Positions 46,901-57,504 of a stretch of DNA of 64,000 bases are shown here, piece after piece. The first letter of the stretch is position 1. Every line of letters begins with the position of its first letter. The translations under genes were made by a program, and so were the position numbers. Where the stretch lies: positions 3,478,501 to 3,542,500 of the forward strand of contig JANFOG010000003.1 in the NCBI GenBank assembly GCA_024336345.1. The letters are read 5' to 3'. The stretch comes from Mariannaea sp. PMI_226 (Eukaryota > Ascomycota > Sordariomycetes > Hypocreales > Nectriaceae). Under the pieces are notes generated by a model. That model did not search any database and was not told where the DNA came from. It was given only the letters and a program-made list of their open reading frames with translations.

Positions 46901-47376
46901 TTTGTGCTTTTATGCTCGTCAATTACGCTGCTTCTGGCATGGGTTACCACCTTATGGTGGTGGGATGCAATACACCAGATGCCTATGGGTGCAATACCGT
47001 CTATCGTGCCAGAGCCGCTACTTTTGCCACCTTGAGTTTCCTGTTGCTGGTTACTGCCTGGGAAGTAAAACACTTCCATCGCAGCCTTTTCAACATGGAC
47101 GAGCGTTGGCCTGGTCCATTTTCAGTCTTCAAAACCATCTACCACAATCGTTTTCTGTTCTGGTCTGTTGTTGCCGGCTTTCTCGTCACATTTCCTGTGG
47201 TCTATATCCCCGTCGTCAACACCGAAGTGTTCAAGCACAAGGGTCTCACCTGGGAGTGGGGAGTAGTCGCAGGCTGCGTTGTTGTGTACGTTGGCCTTAT
47301 TGAAGTCTGGAAAGCCATCAAACGCAGGCTTGGCCTCGGCGTTATCGAGCACCCGTCGCTTCCAGGCCAAGTGTAA
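43929..47376 (+). CDS. ENA-type (P-IID) cation efflux ATPase
   Basis: Plasma-membrane P-type ATPase that exports Na+ (and K+/Li+) at the cost of ATP, central to salt and high-pH tolerance. Exons 43929-44371, 44665-46558, 46654-47376; 1019 aa. Intron 1 is long (293 nt) and lies in the M2 helix, joining NIVVG to LIQDYRAE; intron 2 is 95 nt. Motifs: LTGES (about 219), M4 with VAVIPESLLAVLTLTMA, CSDKTGTLTQG (phosphorylated Asp about 403), MVTGDHIKTA, TGDGVNDSPALKQAD (about 720). The N-terminus (1-90) is Ser/Thr-rich and disordered. The C-terminal end, LTWEWGVVAGC with a preceding PVVYIPVVNTEVF, is typical of ENA pumps rather than SERCA. Substrate is inferred from subfamily. A CT-rich promoter lies upstream. 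Confidence 0.9.
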
Positions 47377-47680
47377 GATGGATATCCTCAGTCGAGAGGG
47401 GATGGACAGGTTTTGGGATATGTGCATGGCCAGAATGTCTAGCTAGCATGGGTATTACTACAATCCTATAGTCAATTATTATTTTCCTGTCAGTATTTTG
47501 TCCCCTTTATCTTATCAGGTGTCTTTTTCAGAAAATCTACTAGTCCCTATATCAAATTTCCAAACCCTTAGCGAATGGGATGGAGAAATCGTCAACCTTC
47601 GCATTCGAAGTGAGACATCGTTGATTTCAGCGTTGGGGTATTTAGACATGTCTTGCTTGGTTCGGAGGCATCCAAAATTC

Positions 47681-47766
47681 GCCTAGATAGTCCAGTGGTC
47701 AAGACTCTTCGTTGTGGCCCAACAAGCGATTCCGAAGCAACCCAGGTTCGATTCCTGGTCTGGGCA
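47681..47766 (+). tRNA. tRNA-His (anticodon GUG) with 14-nt intron
   Basis: The acceptor stem pairs GCCTAGA with TCTGGGC (one G-T pair), discriminator A at 47766. The D arm has AGTCCAGTGGTC, the T arm AGGTTCGATTCCT. The anticodon stem is CTTCG/CGAAG; the loop is TTGTGG with GTG at 47714-47716. A 14-base intron (47718-47731) follows position 37. It lies 304 bases after the ENA-type ATPase stop. Confidence 0.95.
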
Positions 47767-47792
47767 CAAGTTACAGGTCGTCAGGACCTCTC

Positions 47793-47798
47793 TTTTTT
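47793..47798 (+). terminator. Probable Pol III terminator of tRNA-His
   Basis: Run of six T, 26 bases after the tRNA 3' end. No closer run of four or more T exists. Confidence 0.5.
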
Positions 47799-50700
47799 GG
47801 CAATCCATGTCAATTTTTGATTTGGCTTTGATTCTATTTATGATTTCAAGGTATATTAAAGGTTGTGCGGCGTGTGTTTGTGGTACAAGTGAAATTTCAC
47901 CGAGGCATTATATGATTTGAAGGGCTGACCGAATTGTGTGTTGATGATGCAATGTCTCACCTATGTATGAGGCCCTTGGATGCTTGAAATTTGAACGTCC
48001 ACCCCATGTATTATCATAAATCAAGTTGTTTTAGTTGGAAATACCTCGTGGTGTGTAAGGTTCTTTCTTTTTACCACTTGGGGCTTCATCATATCAGTAT
48101 TCTTCTGTTAGCTATTTACATCGAGATATCATAGGCGATCGAAAGGAAATATGGGACACAAGAAAGAAGAACATAAAACTCGTAATAGATACTGATATGA
48201 TTCGTTATATCAGTAAATATACTAAGTCGTTGAAACTACGCAACGTCCCTTATCCACAAAACGTAGCTAATGTGAGCAAGGGTCCAAGTTACCGTCACCT
48301 TGTGTGGCTTCTACATATTTGGACCTTGCATTAGCAAACGACGATCTGGGTAGGTATTTCGATTGGTTTCTTTCGAGTTCAGTTTTCATCCTGATAATAA
48401 AAGCTGAGTCAGGAAAATCCAAAGAGAGACGGATAGTGAGATAGCGGTCCAGCTGGCTATAATGTCTAACTTTGTTTGTTGCTCGTTACATTCTCCTCTT
48501 GACGAGTCTGTTGAATCCCTGGCATGGTCTGTCTATTTTTTTCTTCTTCAACAAGTGTAAAATTGTGGTAGATGCGACGTGCATATGAGGTAGATCTAAT
48601 ATTCTGAGTAGGTACGTTATTCGGGGTGTTGCGTTACAACGGACCACGTTCGACCGTGACAACCTGTTGCTAAACGGGTCTTATTTATGGAAGGCGATTG
48701 ATAAGATTCTTGGAAATATTATAGGCCATGAATGTCTTGGACGTGGCAGGTCTGAGGTTTCGATCGTGGTTGAGGAGACATTAGTGAGGAATCGATGGCT
48801 GATTGCAACGCATTGCCGAGATGCTGCTTTGGCTCGTTTAGGGAGTTCAATTGAAATTAGAGCAAATCGAGAGAGTTTAATTTATAGAATAAAACAGATA
48901 GATGGAAGATGTGACTTAATTACATGAGAATTTCAGAGTAGCTCATAGCAACGGAAGGTTGGGAACACAGACTGGTAGGCTCAAGAACAGTGGTGTCAGA
49001 GCAGCGAATAAAGAGCAAAAGAAAGAAATCGGCTCAGAAAAAGTCTGATGTATTTTAACTCTCAGGCACAGGAACAGGGACCAGCCCCCAACTGATTATG
49101 GCTTAATCTGTACAACTAAGGTATACAACATTACCCGCCCCCTGACAAGTCATTATGGGCCGCCATTGTTTGATCATGATTATCGACTCACACGCAGCGA
49201 TACCAACCCAGAAAATAATAGCCATGTACTTGATAGTTCCAGGTAATCCGGATTGCATTAGAAGTAATTGCGTAGCAATTCAAAGCATGAGAACCCATAT
49301 TAGTGTGATGGAGTTGGCGAGAACCCTGATGGACACTGCGCACCTTGATGGACAACCTTGATGGACAACGACTCCTGACACTCATGCAGCCTTTTGAATC
49401 CGCCCATCTCAACACCAATGTAATGTCCTTATCTGCAGGCCAGAATGGAGCACGAAAAAGGAATCTCTCTTCTCCAATAGCATGTCTTCTTCGCATGTTT
49501 TGCCTGTGATCCGTTGTAGATCCTAAAACGGCTCTCTCCCTACCCAAACATGAGACACCATGCAGTTTGAGTCTTGTGCTGCCCCCTGGAGATAAGGATA
49601 GGTAAGCAAGGAATGAGATTGGGGAAGTCGGTGTAGTCTGCTGTCAGCAAGTATAAGAAAGACAAGTTGGCCGTTTTCATGGTCTCTTGCCGATTTGCTC
49701 TGTCCCCTGTGAGAATCATTTTGGTTTTTGTAGCTGGTCTCTGGAGCCAAACGCACCACCAACCGACAACATGCTCTGCACCGCCTCGAACGAATCGCAA
49801 GCCATGACGACTTCCAACCTTCCACTTTAGACCAGCCAACAAAATCTCATTAGATGCGATCCGACGCAGATATTGATTTTGACACACCTGGCGTTCAAAC
49901 GGTTTGACGAACAGAAAGCCCTGGTCAGGACGCCATCACCCTCAAAATAGGGCTGCGAGGTCGAGCATCGAGTCGATTGCAGATTGAAACGAAACCAAGT
50001 CAACGGTATATCGAAAGGGCGATTCTGGCGACTCCGTCCCCTCTCCTTTATCCCTATTTGCCATCCTCACCGACTCGTCTCCGTCTTCAGTCTCGCAATC
50101 TCCTCGGATGAACCCTTTCCAAGGGTTTCAATAAGCCGCAGAATACGGCGGACTGGGAACGACCAGATTGAATATGCCTACGGCATCCCACTCTAAGTGT
50201 GTCACCGGTTCCGCTTGTTCCACGGTCAGTGGGCCTATCTCTCCCTTGTCACCAGCATGTTGTCTCCCACATTCTGAGGGAAAACAAATCTCTCAAGCCT
50301 CTCCCCACGAGGGAATCCTTAGTCCTCACACCCCGGAACTCGGGTAACCGCTCAGCGTCTAACGTTATATCACACCTCCTCTTCATCCCACGTCTTCTTT
50401 CAGTCCGTTGTGTCAGTAGCTTGGACTGATTCAGGTCGCTAGACATGGGTATCGTTGCTGATGACCATATGCAGAGTGGGCTCAAGCCGTGGACAACAGA
50501 TGCCCAGTGATGCTTGAGATAAGCCATGACAAACCAAAATTGTGCTGTGATAGTTTGTTGATGGTAGTGCTGCGGTCCTCTTTCATATCTCCACGCTCAG
50601 ATTCTCGATACCAAACAGAAAGGATATGCCCAGCCCAACATGCTTGCTTGGCAAAAAAGAGAATTCTCTCCCTCTCCGTGTCAGGCTCTGTGTAAAGCCA

Positions 50701-53170
50701 CAACTCAACTAGGCCAAGTCGAGGTGAGTTTCTTTTTCTCTGTTTCTCTCTCTCTCTCTTTGTGTCTTTCTATTCTTTTCATTCACCTCTTCCATCTCCC
50801 CACGCCCAAGTATATGTCCCCCCATTCTCAACAGCCCCCTTGCCCCCATGATAATGGCGTTGTTTGGTTGTTCTCCCTAGCGACGCTGCCGCCATTCCTC
50901 CCCGTTCTACATCCCACGCGGACCCGTCGTTGTGTGCCTTTCCCCGTCTTACGGTCGTCCCATCGGCCGTAGTGTCCGTCCTCCATTTGAATAATGTTCG
51001 TAATAAGCCCATGGTTTCCCTTTCAAGGATCAGCACCAGTCACGTTGACCACCCGATTCTCAAGCCTTTTCAGTTCCTTGGCCCACGTCGGCCCCTTCAT
51101 GAATGATTCCCATGACTAAAGCCAGATCACCGTCCTGGATGATGCCACAAGCCCCATCATGATGGTTTCGGCCTCGTCGCATCCGTCTGCTATATGTACA
51201 TATCTCAGCAGCCCTAGCCAACGCCGCAGCCAATAAGCATTAGCAGCTATGCCTCACTTCTTCGAGGATGACCTCGTCTGCGTGGGATGCATGCCTAATC
51301 GAATTTGGTTCCCTCGGTACTGTGGTCACTCAGGGCATTTCTGATTTCTGGAAGTAGCGTGAGTATGATGTAGTGCTCCATATTGTTTCACTTTCTCACA
51401 TTATCCCTCATCGTTCTACACGTTCCCCATTTGGTCTTTCTTGTCCGTCAATGCAAAGGTGCAAACATTGGTTCGATCTCCGTTTACGAAGCATTATTCT
51501 CCTACACTGCTACCTAGAGTAGTCCAAGGCAGACATATCTGACTACCACCCAGCGGTGGGCCTCCCAGACGTCGGGCATGATTTACTGTTCGGCCCGCCT
51601 GGCGAATCTAGGTACAGCATACTGCAGCTCTCTTCACGGTCATCCTGTCCGATGATCCACACGGCCATCCATCATTGGGCTCCACCAACTCCAACGTTTC
51701 TCATCCCATGTACGTTAACTCCTCCTGTCCCCCTTGCTCCAGCCTCCACTTTGTTGCTGTGCCGCTCCAATTGTTCGTTTGCTCCGGCCATGTTAGGTAT
51801 CCAGTTTCCAGGCTGCTGCTGCTGCTGCTTCTATCCTCACTTCTCACTTGCAGCATGTACCCCGTCTGCCCTGTACTATGTATCTCTTGGTCATGCTCCT
51901 CTTTGGCCCGTTTCTTTAATTGCTCCTGTTCATGTCAATCCCCCTCCCCTGCACCATACATCGCGATCCATCCTATCCTCGTTCAACACGTCTAACTCGA
52001 TTTTCCCCCATGCATCTCATTAGTCCACGTACATGACATAGCGCTTTGCTATGCCGGTGTGGGAACTACTCAAGTCGATCCAAGTTGATGTGGTACCCCC
52101 TCCCTCTCTCATGTCTTCATGCTTCACCCCCCAGCTCAGCTCACCGGTGTGGATGGCGGGGCCATCTCATGTACTATGTATGTGCAGCATAATACTGGTA
52201 GAATAAAGTCGTTCGGTCATCGGCTCGGGCCATCGTCTGTTCCAGATTATCAGCGCCAAACCTGTACCCCCACTGCACAAAAGCATTCAGCTTGGCCATA
52301 GAAATTTATCAGATTCTCTGATGGTCAAAGTAAGCTAACAGAGTCTTAACTCTGCACCTTCTTGGCACCCTCTCTCAGTTCGGTCTGGTTTGTCAATCCT
52401 CCTTAGGTATGTGCTTTGACGTGGCAGACAACGTGCTGCTGCATTGCGCAGCTCTTTGTTTTGGGGTGATTGCTCTCCCACATTCTTTTCCAAGATCCGA
52501 GCTTTGCCGCTCGTTTCATCTTGTGATGTTGTAGAGGGCTCTCTCATTCATTGGCTTTGAGCGAACATAGACCATATACCATCTGCGTTGCCTTACGGTT
52601 CAATGTTACAGCACATCCTGTAGTGAAAGCTTCCGACACCTGTCCCCCTTTACGAGATAAGGTGCTTCTTGCAGTTTGAGGCCATTTGTTTTGGTTATAT
52701 CTTCCACTACTAGTACAACACTCCATGTCGGGACGGCACGACCAACAAAGACCGGGGCTTTCCGAGCATGCAGAGTTACCCCTTCTAGACCTATCCTGTG
52801 ATGTAAAAGCAGCGACTACTAGTGTGTTTAGTCTTGATTCGATTCAGATACCTCGTCTCTCCGATGCCACACCAGCAAATGACAGACCGTCCCTGATACC
52901 AGATTACGATGCCGGTATTGGGTGGTGGAAACCAAAGGATGCCCCCGTGACAGTGGAACTCCCTTAGACCTGGGCCGGCCACCTCTGGATGTGATATGTA
53001 AGAGTCGATCTCGGTAGCAACTGTCGGTTCCATGCATAGCTAGTGGAGCAAACCCACCCACGACTACCCACGGCGAGCATACGACTGTCAGGCAACGAAA
53101 GAGGGTACTGCACCAGCATCAAGAGGTTCGAAGCGTGGGATGTGGCCGAACATGTGCCGTACTGACGAAC
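47799..53170. other. 5.4-kb region with no recognisable gene
   Basis: Frames up to about 155 codons exist on both strands, but none has a domain, and the longest (51556-52023, +) is an ATG frame through CT-rich DNA. The first 1.2 kb is AT-rich. A CT microsatellite (about 50737-50760) and a CTG run (about 51811-51823) are present. It may hold promoter sequence for the metallothionein gene, or non-coding RNAs that I cannot see. Confidence 0.5.
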
Positions 53171-53178
53171 TATAAAAG
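53171..53178 (+). promoter_or_regulatory. TATA box of the metallothionein gene
   Basis: TATAAAAG, 128 bases before the ATG at 53299. It is followed by a C/A-rich leader (about 53210-53298), as in strongly induced fungal genes. Confidence 0.65.
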
Positions 53179-53298
53179 GACGTCGATATCCAGGCCGTAG
53201 AGAATTCCTTTCCTCTTCATCCTACAACACTAAGATAAACAACATATATACTTACAACCCAACTTTTCCGAAGATCTTTCTTCAACCTAACTATTACC

Positions 53299-53631
53299 AT
53301 GGCTCCCTGGTAAGCCTTTTTATATACACCTTCCTCATCCTACCAACTCCGGAGCGATCAATTTTGAGGCTCATGGCTCGAAATATTATCTCAATGGCAA
53401 GACACATGAGATGGCCTTAGCTCTAGCGACAACAAACTTGCCAACTCAATTAATGAGCCTACAAGCTGACATTTGATTTCATCTAGCTCTTGCTCTACCT
53501 GCTCCTGCTCCGGCGGCGACTGCAACACCTGCACCTGCTGCAGCGTATGTGTTTTTCTTATTCAGAGACCCCTTATGTACCATATATGACCGTATCGCAT
53601 CACTAACACGCGAGCTGTGAAATAGCACTAA
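53299..53631 (+). CDS. Metallothionein, 24 aa, three exons
   Basis: Small cytosolic metal-binding peptide. Exons: 53299-53309 (ATG plus 8 bases), 53487-53544, 53626-53631 (one His codon and the stop). Introns are 177 nt (GTAAGC...ATCTAG) and 81 nt (GTATGT...AATAG, with a perfect ACTAAC branch point 13 bases before the acceptor AG). The peptide starts MAPCSCSTCSCSGGDC and has 8 cysteines in 24 residues (4, 6, 9, 11, 16, 19, 21, 22), mostly CxC and CxxC, with no aromatic residue; that is the composition of fungal class II metallothioneins that bind Cu(I), Zn or Cd. If intron 2 is kept, the frame runs 14 codons more into a hydrophobic tail without Cys, which is unlikely. TATA box and leader support strong transcription. 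The end of exon 2 is the least certain point. Confidence 0.75.
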
Positions 53632-56600
53632 ATTCTGTCACTTTCTCTTCCTCAACCCGACATACCCTGCATTTTCATTGATCGCATCGGCACTCGACGG
53701 TTTTTGAGGATGTCTCTCTAAGGAGGACATATGGTGTTGATATACGAGCGACAGCTGGTCGAACTGAGAATTCATCTTGTTTTTTTCTTCAGGTCGTGGT
53801 TGTTATTCAGCTGAGACATGCGAAGCGACTATGGACGCCGCCAGGATACCCGAGGTAGCACACAGTCCAGGTAGATTTATGAATTAAGCAAGCATGGCCT
53901 GAAATCTCTCACATCTCTTTTGAATTCTACTCGGGTCACTTTCGTGCCAATCGTGAGAGGTTTTCATGCCTCAGGTTGAGCTGAGGGTAGTTGGAAGCGG
54001 GCTCATTCAATCCAGGCATTCAGCATGGTAGCAGGCAGCAGGCAGAAATGAACGAAGGGGAGACCAACATATTGGTACCTTAAACCTCCTAGCTTCCATA
54101 GCAGGTAGGGTTGAGTAGCTGCATTAGCTTCACGAAAATAAAATTCGTGAAGTGGAAACGGGATGAGAGAAAAAAAGCCGGGTGTGCTCTGTGTAAGTGA
54201 ACGTACATTGGAAAGTGGCGGTGGGCGGGTAAGATTTCGCCGTTGACCACGCCGGGTGGACCTTGACGTGCTGTTAAGTGCCTACGGGAAGAAGAAGATG
54301 TAGACTAACAGATGCATGTACTAGAGGTCGGCTGATGGTGGACAAACCATTGCGAAAATACCAATGTGGTAGAGGAAAGAGGCGAAGCAATCCAGCGTTC
54401 TGTGAGGCAAGGTACAGTATCTATCTTTGGGAAGCGTACAGTAAGAAAAATTCTAGTGCCAATGCGCCCGCTGCGATCTGTTGCCAAGAAGCAACCTATC
54501 TAGCAGCTTATCCGTCTATGGATAGCTTACAGCTTACTTGCTAGAGAGCTCTGTGTCTGTGTCTGTGTGTGGCGAAGACGACAATGATCCCGGTAAGAAA
54601 GAAGTGGCACTGCTCGGAAGTTTCCACTTTACTATTAGCAGCTACTATATGCTCGCTCCATCGAAGAAAATAGATGCAATATATTGTGATGGGTGTCAGA
54701 TGAGCGCAGAGCACCTAGGCATCTCGTTCAAGATTACAGAGAGACAGAGAGAGACACACACAGAGAGAGAGAAAGAGAGAGAATCAAGGCCCATGAATTG
54801 GTATAGGGTAAGCCATGTGCGGGCGATTGAGCTTTCAAATGCCCTGGTCATCGGCTGTCCCATGCCTCGAACTTGACCCTAGGTATTGACTTTCAAGATT
54901 TGGTAATGACACGTTAGATTAAGCACAAGAGAAAAAAAGAAAAGAAAGAAAAGGCCCTTTGTTGGTTCAGTGGCAGGATGCTGTGATCAAATCTGATCTT
55001 ATGGTTCCCGCTAGCTGGGGCTTGGTGCTGTAGTAGTAACCATCCTTTCTGAAGGAATACATCCAGGCCCAGCTTTTGCTTTCTTTGCCGGGTTCCCGAG
55101 CTGGACTGAGACAAGGACGCAAATCATGTCACCCTCACTCCCTTTAACAGTAATGATATCTCAACTTGAAGCTTCCTAGCTACAATAGTAGACCCTTTCT
55201 TGATTCTTTCCCTAAATGGGTAGTGCATGGCCACCACTGGAGCGCACATGGCTTCGGGCCATTCGGAGTAACTAGAGCACACGAGGGAGGCGATGAAGTG
55301 TGCTAATTCACGGCTGCGGGGGTGGCGGATTACATACAGCCCTTTCTTTGTTTCTTTTTTCCTTCTGCGGTGTATTATTGTAATACTATAATTTTTGGCC
55401 TTGTTCTTTTGGGGGAGGGACGGTGGAGAGGATATGTGGCCTAGAGGTGCTCCGCTTGTCAGACGGGATTGAGAGAGTATTCTTGAAATAGCATGGAATA
55501 ATTGCGTTTGGGATTTATTTTTGGGTCAATGGCAAGTTCATCTGATCCATGTGGATTATGAAAATTGACGAGCACGTTTGGCGTATGCAGATGTCGAAAT
55601 GATGCCCATGCAATTGATGGACGAAGGATCATGATCTGCGTGCGCCCAGCTTCGTCATAACACAACACAACCTGCAGCGAGAGTAATCAATAAAACAAAA
55701 ACCTCAAAGTGGTGAAGTGCGTAACTAATTGGATACAAGACACAGGTAATGAATATGTATTTCGGGGCTCAAGCTCTTTCTACCAATTGCGCCATTGGGG
55801 TGATATACTGTAGTATTGCGCGAACCCTTTGATTCATTCGTTAAGATTGATTTGACTTACAAAAATGGCTCCCTTCACAACGAATGGGAGAGAGAAAGAC
55901 TGCGGAAATGCCCAAGGAATTCATAAGAAAAAGGAAAAATGAAAAAGATAAATAATCAAAATCTGACAGAAGAAAGGAAATAAAAGAAAATAACAGTTCT
56001 CATAGCACCCACCTCAAACTTCCCCTTCGCCCCCCTTCCTCCTGCTCCTCATTCTCTCACTGGCTTGTTGCACTGTTTGGGCCAATTTTTCAACCCGGGG
56101 GCTGAGTCCCAGTCACAAGCCTCAATTTTTTTTTTCCTCTTCCCTTTCCTCTTTGTTGCAACCACCTCCTTGTTCCCCCCAACAGGGGATCCCCATCGTC
56201 ACCATTCAAGGGCACGGGGAAGACTGGATCCAGAACCTATTCCCCCCTGGTCCTTTAGTGGATGGCACTGCTGAAATTTCCCCCAGGGTTTGGGCGGCTA
56301 CTCACACGCAAACGCGCCCCCGTCGGCCTGTCCACCAGGACCCAACCCACCAGACCCCCTTCCTTCACCATCCATCATCTACCATCCACATCCAACCAAG
56401 GCTTATCCAGTCACTCGGCAGCCTTTGCCTCGTAAGGGCTATGATTAATTCCCAAGTGAAAAAAGTCGGGCTGCCTTGAAATTTTCAATTCAGAACCCAA
56501 CCGGGTACCTCGACTGTGCGTGCAGTACAGTACTCACTCATTACTCGGACTGATCTAAAAATACCCCGGCAAATCATTAAAACATCGGGCAGGTCCCTGA

Positions 56601-57504
56601 CCAACGGTAGTTACCTTATTTATCTGAGATGACCTTGCCACTCGCTAAGCTACCTGAGGCACTTCCGTACCTACCAACAGTCTCAGCACCTTGTGCATCA
56701 GGCTTGGGCAGAGTCTCAGTCTCCATCTTCATCGTCCTTTTGCACATATAACTGCCCGTACAGGACCCTCAAGAAACATTAATTTGCCTCCACTGCCTTA
56801 CCTTATTAACGCCTGCATCTTCTCCCCCAATCTCTCTCATCTCGCAGGACTGGTCAACTTGTAGCGGAACGGAACGGACCACTTGCCGCAGACTGTAATT
56901 AGTGGCATTATTATCCCACGGGGCCCGCCTGAGCCAGGCAAGCCGTGCTCTCGTCGCCTACTGGTCGCCTCATCTCGTTTGATCCGTTCTACCTTCGCTT
57001 CACTGCCGCCGCGTCGTCGATAGTCCCCTCGGGCATTTGGGACCTTGAAACCTTGGAGGCGCGCTCATCCTTTTATAAAACCTCGCATACTCATTCTTGT
57101 TCAGTCGCAAAACGCCCCAAGTCCAACTTGAATCTTGCCGGGCCGTTTTGTCTCTTGTTTGATTGTTCATCCTTTCACTAGGAGGGGCATTTTGCAGCAG
57201 TACAGAGTACAGGGCTTGTACTTTACTGGGGTGACCCATACAGAAGCTGCTTCAGCAACAGTCCCTGCGGGACCTACCTGACTTACCTAGGCACTGTAGG
57301 TTTATGTTTCTGTTCCTGGCGGCAACACAAGCAAGGGTGGGGTACGTACCGGACGGATAGGAGAAGCCGAAACGGCGACAAGACCACCGCCGGTTCGCCC
57401 CCGAGATTCACGGAGCTTTTACGGCGTCTCCTCTCTGAACCTGCTTTTTCAAATCTGGTTGCTCTCCCTCATCTATCTTCAACCAACACACATGACGCAA
57501 AAAC
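53632..57504. other. 3.9-kb intergenic region
   Basis: Holds the metallothionein 3' flank, a GA-rich microsatellite and the promoter and leader of the HET gene (from about 56700). An A-box-like tRNA fragment occurs on the minus strand near 55776-55796 without a B box. No gene is supported. An ATG at 57492, out of frame, opens a short upstream frame that overlaps the HET start. Confidence 0.5.
54738..54781. repeat. GA/CA-rich microsatellite
   Basis: Imperfect (GA)n with an inserted (CA)n core over about 44 bases. Confidence 0.8.

Noticed and set aside
51556..52023. 155-codon + strand frame
   Set aside because: Begins at an ATG but runs through pyrimidine-rich DNA; Pro/Ser/Cys/Leu composition follows the base bias and no domain is visible.
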